Shown: positions 52,332 to 60,891 of the stretch, one piece after another
Layout of the letters: each line of letters begins with the position of its first letter
Position numbering within the stretch: position 1 is the first letter of the stretch
Origin: CAYOXX01 sp964408025
Lineage (GTDB): Bacteria > Acidobacteriota > DATKUA01
Direction: 5' to 3'
NCBI GenBank assembly: GCA_964408025.1
Contig: CAYOXX010000006.1
Coordinates: forward strand, 1-60,891
Length of the DNA stretch: 60,891 bases
Notes under the pieces: model-generated
Seen by the model: the letters and a program-made list of their open reading frames with translations, nothing else
The model's database searches: none
What the model was told of the DNA's origin: nothing
Program-made: the position numbers and the translations under genes

Positions 52332-54446
52332 TTAGAAGTTGAAGTTGTGAACCATCTTGAATACCAGGGTGCGGTCTCGCAGTGAGGAGCCGGGGAGGCC
52401 GAAGCGGCGCCCCTCGTCATATACCAGCCAGGCTTCGGAGCCTGGGGCATATATCCAGCGCAGGCGGAAGTTGAGCACGAACTCCTCATAGAGCGTAGAA
52501 TACTGAGTAGACAGGCGGGTGGTCAGCGTCGGGCTGAAATAGTAGTTGATGTCGATAGTGGATATGTTCGAGACGACGCTCCCGCCCGGCAGATCGAGGT
52601 CGAAAATCCTCACACTCCCAGTCGCCTGGAATTTCGGCGAGAACCTGACCGTTAAGATCCCGCCAAAAGCTGTCAAGTTCCCTCCGTAAATGCTACCGAA
52701 CGTAAAAGCAATCATGCCTGAAATCCTTCGTGAATCCGAGATCCTAAGGTATGGCCAGGTCTGAAACCAGGAGTAACGCCCCGCAGGAACTATCACGCCG
52801 GGTCCAATCTCGAAATCGTAAGGTATCAACTCTTCCTCCCGCAGAAACGGACAGTCAAACTCTTCACCGGAATGGAATTTAATATTCAAGACACCCCGGG
52901 CTCGTATGTATTCGACATCGCCGCCGTAATTGTAAATTCGTTCGTAGTCTCCACTGACCGAGAGCTGACGAATGCCCAGCAAATCCGGCCGGGGTTTATA
53001 GGCGCCGTTGAGGTAGATAGCGCGCTGGTCCGGCCTCTGGATGAAACCGATACCGGGGTCGAAGCGCGGGCCGATATCCAGGTAGCGAACGCTCGCCTCG
53101 AAGCGATCCGTAGTGTTGAAATACGACAGCGTGCCGAACCAGTTGCCGTCGTCCACGCCCGGCCTGCCGCTGCGGGCTACGGCCCCGGATATGCCGGCGT
53201 TCGCACCGTGAAGCAGCCTGAAGTCGAAGCCCATCGTCCTGTCGCTGTCCGGATCGTATCCCGATCGGCTGGTGAAAATCCCGCCCACGTAACTCCTGCC
53301 GAGGATGTTCTGCTTGACCCGGGCCACGGTGAAGTTCTCGCCAGAGGCGCCGCCGCTCTCACGCGTCTGCAGCGTCAGCAGACCGACATTGGTGTTACCA
53401 GCCAGGCCGTAGAGCCGCGCGCCGCCCAGAACCGGGACCTCTTCAAAGGCCCTGATGCCGATGCGGCGGCTGAAGAAGACCTCGGCAGAGGACGCGAGCC
53501 CGAACTGGAACAGGTCTTGGCTCTCCAGGAAGAAATCGCGCTTCTCGGGGTAGAAGAGGCTGAAGCGGGTGAGGTTGAACTGCAGCGCGTCGCTCTCGAC
53601 GTGCGCGAAGTCGGTGTTGAACGTGAAATCGGTCGTGAGGTTCGGCGTGATCCCCCACTTCACGTCCAGTCCGGCGTCGGCGTCGTAGCGGCTCTCCTCC
53701 GGAGTCCTGGTGTGACCGGCGATGGCGTAAGGCTTGATCTCCACGTTCACGCCCCGCTCGATGCCGCGCAGGCCCTCTATGGTGCCATACTGGCCCATGT
53801 TGTAGACGGAGTAATCTCTTTCCAGCATCGGCCAGAAAGAGTATTCGTTCTTATGGCGGATGATTCGGTGAAGCAGAAGTCCCATATCGACTTCCTCACT
53901 TGGCTTGAAGCGAAGGGCAAAGAACGGGATGGCGATTTCCAATGTATATCCCTCGGCATCAATGTTCCCTCTGCTGTACCAGATGGTGTCCCAGGAAATA
54001 TTGATTACCCGTCCCTGACTCATTTCTGCATCCCTTTGGGTTCCTATCGGATTCGACATGAACTGTAAGGCCGTCCGGCGGTCGTGCCGGGAGTCAATGA
54101 ATATCGCTATTGAATCGTCATTCCAAAGCTCCCCATCGCGCTCGTACATATTTGCTAGTATCCTTTCCGGCTCGTTGTAGAAAGCGCGGATGCCGAAGTA
54201 AAGATAGTGGCTGTCATAGCAAATGCGCACCTCCGTCCGCTCCGTCTCCGGCTCGCCGACATCCGGTTCATACTGCCTGAAGTCTGTAATCGGTTCAACA
54301 GCTCGCCAAACCGCGTCGTCAAGAATGCCATCGATCCTTGGCGGCGAATCTACTCGCATTGGACGAATGGTCGGCCGCTCTTCTTGAGCCCAAATACATA
54401 TAGGAAATAATAAGTACAGAATAAAACAAGCAACTCGTTTGCGCAT
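52332..54446 (-). CDS. DUF5916 outer-membrane protein with CBM9-like domain (copy 1)
   Basis: The 704-residue product has a signal peptide (to ICIWAQ), an N-terminal CBM9-like beta-sandwich (about residues 25-215: MRVDSPPRIDGILDDAVW, ICYDSHYLYFGIRAF, DDSIAIFIDSRHD) and a DUF5916 region that looks like a beta-barrel and ends in VHNFNF, an outer-membrane insertion signal. FSLFYPEKRDFFLESQDLFQFG is a hallmark stretch of this family. The function is not established; the domain pair suggests binding of a carbohydrate or other ligand at the outer membrane. GGAGGGG supports the start. A tandem paralogue lies directly upstream. Confidence 0.85.
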   Translation of the reverse strand: MRKRVACFILYLLFPICIWAQEERPTIRPMRVDSPPRIDGILDDAVWRAVEPITDFRQYEPDVGEPETERTEVRICYDSHYLYFGIRAFYNEPERILANMYERDGELWNDDSIAIFIDSRHDRRTALQFMSNPIGTQRDAEMSQGRVINISWDTIWYSRGNIDAEGYTLEIAIPFFALRFKPSEEVDMGLLLHRIIRHKNEYSFWPMLERDYSVYNMGQYGTIEGLRGIERGVNVEIKPYAIAGHTRTPEESRYDADAGLDVKWGITPNLTTDFTFNTDFAHVESDALQFNLTRFSLFYPEKRDFFLESQDLFQFGLASSAEVFFSRRIGIRAFEEVPVLGGARLYGLAGNTNVGLLTLQTRESGGASGENFTVARVKQNILGRSYVGGIFTSRSGYDPDSDRTMGFDFRLLHGANAGISGAVARSGRPGVDDGNWFGTLSYFNTTDRFEASVRYLDIGPRFDPGIGFIQRPDQRAIYLNGAYKPRPDLLGIRQLSVSGDYERIYNYGGDVEYIRARGVLNIKFHSGEEFDCPFLREEELIPYDFEIGPGVIVPAGRYSWFQTWPYLRISDSRRISGMIAFTFGSIYGGNLTAFGGILTVRFSPKFQATGSVRIFDLDLPGGSVVSNISTIDINYYFSPTLTTRLSTQYSTLYEEFVLNFRLRWIYAPGSEAWLVYDEGRRFGLPGSSLRDRTLVFKMVHNFNF

Positions 54447-54610
54447 AGCCCCTCCCCCTAAACCGAGATGCCGATTATTCGCTTTTTATTAGATCGAATG
54501 ATGTAACCTGAATTACAAAGTGTGAAAAAATTCTCCATTTTTTGACGGTCCAGACGCGAAGCAGTTCCAGAATCCTGCGCTGAGCAGATTTCAAATCGAT
54601 GAATCCAGTA

Positions 54611-56725
54611 TTAGAAGTTGAAGTTATGGACGATTTTGAATACCAGGGCACGATCTCGCAGCGAGGAGCCGGGCAGGCCGAAGCGGCGCCCCTCGTCGTA
54701 CACCAGCCAGGCCTCGGAGCCTGGGGCATAGATCCAGCGCAGGCGGAAGTTGAACACGAACTCTTCGAAGAGCGATGAGTACTGCGTGGCGAGCCGCGTG
54801 GTAAGCAGCGGACTGAAATAGTACGAGAGATCGATACGTGAGATCGCAGAGGTGAAGCTCCCACCCGGCAGGTCGACGTCGCTCACCTCCACCTCTCCGC
54901 CGACCTGGAACCTTGGTGTGAACTTGATGTGGAAGCCGAGTCCTCCGACGGTTAAGTTACCTCCATAAAATCCCCCGCCGGCGAAGCCGCCGAAGAGGGA
55001 AACTCTCCTGGCCGTCGAGAGCTCGAATCCCGGCCAGGCCTGGAGGAACGAATAGCGCCCGGGCGGGATGAGAACGCCCGGTGCGATCTCGAAAGCAAAT
55101 GGCACCAGATCCTCTTCCCATTTGACGACTACTGAAGCCAGATCCTCGGACTGGAATTTGACATCGAATTGTCCACTGGCCAGTACACTCTCGATGTCGC
55201 CGCCGTAGTTGTAGGTGCGGTTATAGTCGCCATAGAAGAAGAGCTGCCGCACGCCCGTCCAACCAGGTCGGGGTTTATAGGCGCCGTGGAGATTGATTGT
55301 GCGCTGGTCTCTTCGTTGAATGAAGCCAATTCCGGGGTCGAAGCGCGGGCCGATATCCAGGTAGCGAACGCTCGCCTCGAAGCGATCCGTAGTGTTGAAA
55401 TACGACAGGGTGCCAAACCAGTTGCCGTCGTCCACGCCCGGCCTGCCGCTGCGGGCTACGGCTCCGGAGATGCCGGCGTTCGCACCGTGAAGCAGCCTGA
55501 AGTCGAAGCCCACCGTCCTGTCGCTGCCCGGATCGTATCCCGAACGGTTGGTTAATATCCCGCCTAAGTAACTCCTGCCGAGGATGTTCTGCTTGACCCG
55601 GGCCACGGTGAAGTTCTCACCAGAGACGCCACCGCTCTCACGCGTCTGCAGCGTCAGCAGACCGACATTGGTGTTACCCACCAAACCGTAAAGCCGCGCG
55701 CCGCCCAGAACCGGGACCTCTTCGGAGGCCCTGATGCCGATGCGGCGGCTGAAGAAGACTTCGGCAGCAGACGGGAGCCCGAATTGGAAGAGGTCTTGAC
55801 TCTCCAGGAAGAAATCGCGCTTCTCGGGGTAGAAGAGGCTGAAGCGGGTGAGGTTGAACTGCAGCGCGTCGCTCTCGACGTGCGCGAAGTCGGTGTTGAA
55901 CGTGAAATCGGTCGTGAGGTTCGGCGTGATCCCCCACTTCACGTCCAGTCCGGCGTCGGCGTCGTAGCGGCTCTCCTCCGGGGTCCTGGTGTGACCGGCG
56001 ATGGCGTATGGCTTGACCTCCACGTTCACGCCCCGCTCGATGCCGCGAAGGCCAGCCATGCCTGCGTACATGTTCATATTGTAATGAAAGTGGTCCCTGC
56101 CAAGCTCCGGCCAGTAAGCGGTCTCATTTTTCCTGCGGATGATCCGCACCAACAGAATACCCATCTCAACTTCTTCGGCTGGTTTGAAACGGAGTGCGAA
56201 TAAGGGAATCGCGATCTCAACGCTGTAGCCGTCCTGGTCGACGCTGCTTCTGCTGTACCAAATGGCGTCCCAGGAGCCATTCCAGATACCGCCTTCGGCT
56301 AACTCTCCATCCGTCTGGGTACCTACCGCGTTGGTCAAGAACTCGTAGGCTGTACGGAGATCACGCAGAGAATCGATACATATAGCAATTGAGTCGTCAT
56401 ACCACACATTGTCGTCGCGCTCAAAAATATTGGCGATAATCTTTTCGGGTTCTCTATCATGTGCACGAACACCGAAGTAGAGATAGCGGCTGTCGTAACA
56501 GATCCGCACTTCTGTTCTTTCAGTCACCGGTTCGCCAACATCCGGTTCCCACTGCCGGAAGTCGGTAATCGGTTCAATTGTTTGCCAAAGCGGTTCGTCA
56601 AGAATGCCATCGATCCTCGGCGGCGAATCTACTCGCATTGGACGAATGGTCGGCCGCTCTTCTTGAGTATAGGCTGCAGCCGAAATGAAAAAGCAGATCA
56701 GAAAGAAAGTACGAATGCTCATCAC
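54611..56725 (-). CDS. DUF5916 outer-membrane protein with CBM9-like domain (copy 2)
   Basis: This paralogue of copy 1 also has 704 codons, a signal peptide (to AAAYTQ), the same CBM9-like and DUF5916 regions, and the same C-terminus (VHNFNF). About 720 bases in the middle (55334-56051) are nearly identical to copy 1 (53055-53772), while flanking parts differ much more, for example in the predicted strands near residues 500-620. That points to gene conversion or selection on the middle part. Two ATG codons in a row (56725, 56722) follow GGGAGGGG. The copies may be expressed as one transcript (gap 164 bases, no terminator seen). Confidence 0.85.
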   Translation of the reverse strand: MMSIRTFFLICFFISAAAYTQEERPTIRPMRVDSPPRIDGILDEPLWQTIEPITDFRQWEPDVGEPVTERTEVRICYDSRYLYFGVRAHDREPEKIIANIFERDDNVWYDDSIAICIDSLRDLRTAYEFLTNAVGTQTDGELAEGGIWNGSWDAIWYSRSSVDQDGYSVEIAIPLFALRFKPAEEVEMGILLVRIIRRKNETAYWPELGRDHFHYNMNMYAGMAGLRGIERGVNVEVKPYAIAGHTRTPEESRYDADAGLDVKWGITPNLTTDFTFNTDFAHVESDALQFNLTRFSLFYPEKRDFFLESQDLFQFGLPSAAEVFFSRRIGIRASEEVPVLGGARLYGLVGNTNVGLLTLQTRESGGVSGENFTVARVKQNILGRSYLGGILTNRSGYDPGSDRTVGFDFRLLHGANAGISGAVARSGRPGVDDGNWFGTLSYFNTTDRFEASVRYLDIGPRFDPGIGFIQRRDQRTINLHGAYKPRPGWTGVRQLFFYGDYNRTYNYGGDIESVLASGQFDVKFQSEDLASVVVKWEEDLVPFAFEIAPGVLIPPGRYSFLQAWPGFELSTARRVSLFGGFAGGGFYGGNLTVGGLGFHIKFTPRFQVGGEVEVSDVDLPGGSFTSAISRIDLSYYFSPLLTTRLATQYSSLFEEFVFNFRLRWIYAPGSEAWLVYDEGRRFGLPGSSLRDRALVFKIVHNFNF

Positions 56726-56907
56726 CCCTCCCTGATGATGATGTCGTTCGCCATCTACGGGTTCAACAATAGCTCAGTAACCTATTTAACAAAAGGTAAA
56801 ATTTAATGTTCAAGTATAAAATATCAGTGAGCACAAAAGGTAAATATGGCAAGGATACGGTGGCGCTGCATCCCTGCCCGGAACACGACTCAAAAGGCTG
56901 TATTCGC

Positions 56908-59397
56908 TCAAGAAACCACGATATTCAATAGCCTGTCGGGGACGTAGATGGTCTTGCGGACTGTCCCTCCCTCGAGGAAGCGCTTGACCTTGTCGTCGGC
57001 CAGGGCGGCGGCCTTGACCTCCACCTCGCCGGTGCCGGCCGGGACCTGAACCTGGCCGCGCAGCTTGCCGTTCACCTGCACGACTATCGTCAGCATCTCC
57101 TCTGCGGCCAGCTCGGGATCGTACTCCGGCCAGGGTTGGAAAGTTAACCTCTCGCCGTGCCCCATGCTCTCCCAGAGCTCCTCGCCGAGGTGGGGCGCGA
57201 AGGGGTAGATCAGCCGCACGGCCGTCGACAGTGCCCGCCAGCGGACCGCCCGCGAGGAGTCGTCGCCAGCCTTGAGGGCGCCGACTTCGTTAACAAGTTC
57301 CATGACGGCGGAGATGGCTGTGTTGTGGTGGACGCGCACTTCGAGGTCGTCGCTGACCCGCTTGATCATCTGGTGGGCTTTGCGCAGGAGCCCTCTCTGC
57401 TCTTCGCCCAGCGCGTCGAAATCGGGCAGCGGCAGAGAGCCGTCGCTGCGCTCGACCGCCTCGCGGACCAGGCGCCAGAGGCGCTGCATGAAGCGGCTCA
57501 TTCCCTCGATGCCGGTCTCGCCGGTCCAGTCGATCTGCTTCTCCGGCGGTGCGGCGAAGAGCATGAACATGCGAAGGGCGTCGGCGCCACGGCGCGCGAC
57601 TATTTCGTTGGGATCGACTACGTTCCCCCTGCTCTTGCTCATCTTGGCGCCGTCCTTGATCACCATCCCCTGGGTGAAGAGCCGCAGCGTCGGCTCCGGC
57701 CCCTCAAGGAGTCCGATATCGCGCATGAACTTGTGGAAGAAGCGGAAGTACATCAGGTGCCCGACGGCGTGCTCGATGCCGCCGATGTAGAGGTCGACCG
57801 GCATCCAGGAGGCGGCGGCGACCATATCGAAAGGCTCGTCCTGGCTGCGGGGCGAGGTATAGCGGACGTGGTACCAGGAGCTGTCCATGAAGGTGTCCAT
57901 GGTGTCCGTCTCGCGCCGCGCCGCGCCGCCGCACTCGGGGCAGGCGGCAGCCAGCCATTCGGTCGTCCGCTCGAGCGGTGAGCCCTCGCCTTTTAGAATG
58001 TATTCGTCGGGCAGAACTACCGGCAGTTCGCTCTCCGGGACGGGAACAATACCGCAGCGGTCGCAGTAGACCATCGGTATCGGCGTGCCCCAGTAGCGCT
58101 GGCGGCTGATCCCCCAGTCGCGCAGGCGGTAGGAGATCGCAGCCCCGCCGGTGCCGCGGCGCTCCAGCTCCTCGTTGATGGCGGCTATCGCCTCGTCGGT
58201 AGCGAGGCCGTCGAAGGGACCGGAGTTGAAGAGGCGGCCGGGCTCGATCATCGCCTCGGTCATCTCCTCGGCCCGCAGGCGGACGCCCTCGGGAGTCTCG
58301 ATCACCGGGCGGATCGGCTGGCCGTACTGCCTGGCGAACTCGAAGTCGCGCTGGTCGTGCGCCGGGGTGGCGAAGATGGCGCCGGTGCCGAAGCCCATGA
58401 GCACGAAGTTGCCTACCCAGATCTGCATCCGCTCGCCGGTGAAGGGGTTGAGGCCGTCCCTGCCGACGTAGACCCCCTCCTTCTCCTGCTCGAGCAGCTC
58501 CTCCTCGGTCAGAACCCGCTCGCGCTGGCGCTCGACGAAGGACCGCACTTCGTCCTCGCGGCCGGCGCCGGCGGCCAGCGCCTCGACCATCGGGTGCTCG
58601 GGGCTGAGAACGAGAAAGGTGGCGCCGTAGATGGTGTCGATGCGGGTAGTGAAGACCTCGAGCGTCTCGTCGAGGCCGTCGATGTCGAAGCGCATGCGGG
58701 TGCCGACGCTCTTGCCGATCCAGTTGCGCTGCATCGTCACCACCTGCTCGGGCCAGCAGTCTGCCAGGAGCCGGTCGAGGTCGGCAAGCAGCTCCTCGGC
58801 GTAATCGGTGATGCGCAGGAACCACTGGGCCATCTTCTTCTTGACCACCCGCGTGCTCTCGTGGCGCCAACAGCAGCCGCCGACCACCTGCTCGTTGGCC
58901 AGCACCGTGCTGCACTCGGGACACCAGTTCAGCAGCTCCTCGCGGCGGTAAGCGAGGCCCCGCTCGTGCATCCTGAGGAAGAACCACTGGTTCCAGCGGT
59001 AGTACTCGGGGAGGTAGGTCTTGACGCAGCGGCTCCAGGGATAGCTGAATCCCAGGCGCTTGAGCTGCACAGTCATGTTGGCAATGTTGCGCTCGGTCCA
59101 CTCCCTGGGGTGGACGCCGTGCCTCATCGCCGCGTTCTCGGCCGGCAGGCCGAGCGAGTCGAAGCCGATCGGGTGCAAGACGTTGTAGCCGCGCATCCAG
59201 TAGTAGCGGGCTATCGCGTCGCCGATCGAGTAGTTGCGCACGTGCCCCATATGGATGTCGCCGGAGGGGTAGGGCAGCATCTCGAGGCAGTAAAACTTCG
59301 GCTTCCCAGGGTCGGGCTCGACCTCGAACTCGCCGTGTTCGGCCCAGATCTTCTGCCACTTCGCCTCGACTTCGCTGAAGTTGTAGTTCGCGTCCAT
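56908..59397 (-). CDS. leuS: leucyl-tRNA synthetase
   Basis: LeuS charges tRNA(Leu). The 829-residue class I synthetase has the HIGH-type motif H49-M-G-H52 in LPYPSGDIHMGHVRNYSIGD, the editing (CP1) domain in the middle (TRIDTIYGATFLVLSPEH), and K585-M-S-K-S589 in GAKMSKSRGNVVDP. The anticodon-binding domain and the C-terminal domain (VQVNGKLRGQVQVPAG) are complete. It is the last gene of a ribH-nusB-leuS run, 148 bases after nusB. Confidence 0.98.
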   Translation of the reverse strand: MDANYNFSEVEAKWQKIWAEHGEFEVEPDPGKPKFYCLEMLPYPSGDIHMGHVRNYSIGDAIARYYWMRGYNVLHPIGFDSLGLPAENAAMRHGVHPREWTERNIANMTVQLKRLGFSYPWSRCVKTYLPEYYRWNQWFFLRMHERGLAYRREELLNWCPECSTVLANEQVVGGCCWRHESTRVVKKKMAQWFLRITDYAEELLADLDRLLADCWPEQVVTMQRNWIGKSVGTRMRFDIDGLDETLEVFTTRIDTIYGATFLVLSPEHPMVEALAAGAGREDEVRSFVERQRERVLTEEELLEQEKEGVYVGRDGLNPFTGERMQIWVGNFVLMGFGTGAIFATPAHDQRDFEFARQYGQPIRPVIETPEGVRLRAEEMTEAMIEPGRLFNSGPFDGLATDEAIAAINEELERRGTGGAAISYRLRDWGISRQRYWGTPIPMVYCDRCGIVPVPESELPVVLPDEYILKGEGSPLERTTEWLAAACPECGGAARRETDTMDTFMDSSWYHVRYTSPRSQDEPFDMVAAASWMPVDLYIGGIEHAVGHLMYFRFFHKFMRDIGLLEGPEPTLRLFTQGMVIKDGAKMSKSRGNVVDPNEIVARRGADALRMFMLFAAPPEKQIDWTGETGIEGMSRFMQRLWRLVREAVERSDGSLPLPDFDALGEEQRGLLRKAHQMIKRVSDDLEVRVHHNTAISAVMELVNEVGALKAGDDSSRAVRWRALSTAVRLIYPFAPHLGEELWESMGHGERLTFQPWPEYDPELAAEEMLTIVVQVNGKLRGQVQVPAGTGEVEVKAAALADDKVKRFLEGGTVRKTIYVPDRLLNIVVS

Positions 59398-59419
59398 CTC
59401 GCCTACCCGAGTACTGGGG

Positions 59420-59447
59420 CCGCGGGCCGCGCCCGCGGGCTGTTTTT
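59420..59447 (+). terminator. terminator-like hairpin on the plus strand
   Basis: CCGCGGGC (59420-59427) and GCCCGCGG (59431-59438) are followed by GCTG and five T on the plus strand. It lies between nusB and leuS, both on the minus strand, so it would act against antisense transcription or serve as a plain RNA hairpin in the leuS leader. No plus-strand gene ends here. Confidence 0.4.
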
Positions 59448-59545
59448 ATTCCAAAGCCGTGGGGTCGATACGGCGGGTCGTAAGTCGATTTATTCTTTCC
59501 CGCCCGGCGGCGGGAGTCGCAGCGCGAGGACTGCAAAGGCTGCTC

Positions 59546-59962
59546 TCACGACGCTTTCGCCTCCACCCGCTTGCGGATGTTGTCGAGGATGCCGTTTATG
59601 AACTGCGTGCTCTCCTCGCCGCTGAAGCGCTTGGCGATCTCCAGCGCCTCGTTGATCACCACCTTCTTCGGCGTCTCCGGCGTAAAGATGAATTCGTAGA
59701 CCGCCAGGCGCATGATGTTGCGGTCGACCAAGGCCATGCGGCTCAGCCGCCAGTGCTCGGAGCTCTCGGCGATGTTGTGGTCGACCGCTTCGAGGTTCTC
59801 GATGACGCCCGCGACCAGCCTGCGGGCGAAGCCGAGGGCCCGCTCGTCGAGCTCCCCGGGCCTCCAGAAGTGGGCCAGGGCCCGCTCCACCTGCCCGTCG
59901 TCGAACTCGTGCAGGTAGAGGAGCTGCAGTGCGACCTCGCGGGCCTTTCTCCTCGAACCCAT
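59546..59962 (-). CDS. nusB: transcription antitermination factor NusB
   Basis: The 138-residue all-helical protein starts MGSRRKAREVALQLLYLHEF, the standard NusB start, and keeps LSRMALVDRNIMRLAVYEF, VVINEALEIAKRFSGEEST and FINGILDNI. NusB binds boxA RNA together with S10 (NusE) and supports rRNA antitermination. It begins 31 bases after ribH, a pairing found in many bacteria. The ribosome-binding site is weak, consistent with coupling to ribH translation. Confidence 0.97.
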   Translation of the reverse strand: MGSRRKAREVALQLLYLHEFDDGQVERALAHFWRPGELDERALGFARRLVAGVIENLEAVDHNIAESSEHWRLSRMALVDRNIMRLAVYEFIFTPETPKKVVINEALEIAKRFSGEESTQFINGILDNIRKRVEAKAS

Positions 59963-59993
59963 CGCGTCAACAGGCGCTGCTGTAAAGAGCCGT

Positions 59994-60464
59994 TCAGCCC
60001 TCGAGCTGGCGGAAGAGGTTGACCATCTCGACCAGCGCCATGGCGGCGTCGAACCCCTTGTTGCCGCCCTTAGAGCCGGCGCGCTCGACCGCCTGCTCGA
60101 CGGTGTCGGTGGTCAGGACGCCGAAACCGATCGGCACGCCGTGCTGCGCCGCCGCCTGACCGATGCCTCTGGCCGCTTCGGCGGCCAGGTACTCGAAGTG
60201 GGGTGTGGCACCGCGTATCAGGACGCCGAGGCAGAGGATGCCGTCGTAGCGGCCCGTCGCCGCCAGCCTGGCAGCCGCCTGGGGCAGCTCGAACGCCCCG
60301 GGCACCTTGACCAGCTCGATGTCGGCGTCGGCGGCGCCGGTGCGGTGCAGCGCGTCGAGGGCGCCGTCCAGAAGTCTGCCGCTCATGAACTCGTTGAAGC
60401 GGCTGAGCACGATGGCGATCTTCAGCCCCGCGCTCTCCAGCTGCCCCTGCTTGGCGGTAACCAT
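59994..60464 (-). CDS. ribH: 6,7-dimethyl-8-ribityllumazine synthase
   Basis: RibH makes lumazine from the ribityl-aminouracil and dihydroxybutanone phosphate, the next-to-last step of riboflavin synthesis, as a large capsid-like oligomer. From the ATG at 60464 (GGAGG seven bases ahead) it has 156 residues, the usual length; the frame extends 10 codons upstream. Landmarks are SRFNEFMSGRLLDGAL, VPGAFELP, LGVLIRGATPHFEYLAAE with the catalytic histidine, and GVLTTDTVEQAVERAG. Other rib genes are not in the window. Confidence 0.97.
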   Translation of the reverse strand: MVTAKQGQLESAGLKIAIVLSRFNEFMSGRLLDGALDALHRTGAADADIELVKVPGAFELPQAAARLAATGRYDGILCLGVLIRGATPHFEYLAAEAARGIGQAAAQHGVPIGFGVLTTDTVEQAVERAGSKGGNKGFDAAMALVEMVNLFRQLEG

Positions 60465-60614
60465 AACCCGACCTCCCGCCGGTTTCCGGGGCATTGTAGC
60501 AGTTTGTACCTACGCCGCAAAGGAAAGAATATGGATCTGCTTGGGAGCGTGCACAAGCATGTCCATCATATCCAGGAGGAATGACACTTCTGTCGGGATC
60601 ATTAACTACATTTT

Positions 60615-60850
60615 AGGAGGGCCGACATTCATGGCAACCACATAAGGATCGTGGACAAGAATGTCCACGCTCCTGGTTAGGGAAAAGGGCCGACATTCAT
60701 GACGACCACGTCATCATACCAGGAGGGCCGACATTCTTGTCGGCCATATTCAGTACTCATTAATATATGGTTTTCTCCTTCCGTTACGCCGGGCAGGAAT
60801 GCCCGGCCTCCTGTTTTGAGAATTGACCGTGGACAGAAATTCCCGCGCTC
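60615..60850. repeat. cluster of palindromic interspersed repeats
   Basis: Upstream of ribH, the 427 bases to the end of the window hold no gene that I can support. They contain at least six full or partial copies of the element seen at 28.4 kb: AGGAGGGCCGACATTC near 60615, GGACAAGAATGTCCACGCTC near 60652, AGGGCCGACATTCATGAC near 60686, CAGGAGGGCCGACATTCTTG near 60720, GGGCAGGAATGCCCGGCCTC near 60791, and a decayed GTGGACAGAAATTCCCGC near 60829. Orientations alternate, as in BIME-type clusters. The promoter of the rib operon probably lies between 60470 and 60610. Confidence 0.8.
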
Positions 60851-60891
60851 TAACGACAGGAGACACGAACATCACCAGATACTTCGTGCAC

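Noticed and set aside
57704..59536. 610-codon open frame on the minus strand overlapping leuS
   Set aside because: It is the out-of-frame shadow of leuS on the same strand, with a composition full of Arg, Pro and Ala typical of frame-shifted GC-rich DNA. leuS itself is complete.
60465..60891. Search for a tRNA, small RNA or riboflavin (FMN) riboswitch upstream of ribH
   Set aside because: No FMN-element motifs (AGGATAT, GGGGC...) or tRNA cloverleaf were found; the region is dominated by palindromic repeats.

Overview
The window looks like part of a scaffold from an uncultured, GC-rich diderm bacterium. It contains a 10-base N gap and an inverted repeat right at its left edge, both typical of metagenome assembly. 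Two TonB-dependent receptors, two DUF5916-type proteins ending in -HNFNF and a BtuB-like protein ending in -ELRY show that there is an outer membrane. No rRNA, tRNA, CRISPR array or intact transposase was seen. I cannot name the phylum from sequence alone; the mix (M16, M1 and M24 peptidases, DUF5916, tandem PPC-like repeats, selA) would fit a candidate phylum near the FCB group, but that is only a guess.

Layout. 1-7.4 kb is mostly minus strand: an M16 peptidase (plus the first codons of a second one, lost at the edge), an aminotransferase/racemase pair, a YhcC-type radical SAM protein, a DUF1847 metal-binding protein, NadA and a deoxynucleoside kinase. 7.6-22.1 kb is the most distinctive region: seven plus-strand genes, each coding for a signal peptide followed almost only by repeats of about 105 residues related to the PPC (bacterial pre-peptidase C-terminal) domain, 38 repeats in all. 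22.2-24.5 kb is a BtuB-like TonB receptor behind a cobalamin riboswitch and with its own terminator. 24.8-31.5 kb holds two membrane proteins, a field of palindromic repeats, and a second TonB receptor preceded by a Fur/Zur-like palindrome and a small CPFC protein. 31.6-38.1 kb holds a pair of secreted paralogues (one broken by an amber codon), a PAS-GGDEF diguanylate cyclase, a secreted M24 peptidase and a small secreted protein. 38.3-56.7 kb has an ABC-2 permease pair without an ATPase, two secreted M1 aminopeptidases, a Glu-tailed membrane protein, selA, two GT39-type glycosyltransferases and two DUF5916 outer-membrane proteins. 56.9-60.5 kb is a housekeeping operon ribH-nusB-leuS, followed by another field of palindromic repeats.

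Themes. First, local gene duplication is unusually frequent. The M1 copy carries the tail of the neighbouring permease, and the GT39 copy carries the first codons of selA, so both arose as segmental tandem duplications (units of about 2.44 and 1.80 kb). The DUF5916 pair, the 505-residue pair and the seven PPC-repeat genes are further tandem families, and most of the duplicated products are exported. Second, secreted peptidases (M1 twice, M24) and two outer-membrane receptors suggest a cell that digests peptides and scavenges cobalamin and metal. Third, the PPC-repeat array is the best candidate for an undescribed system: it has no attached peptidase, a conserved order of cysteine-containing and cysteine-free repeats, and one member with an NTF2-like C-terminal domain.
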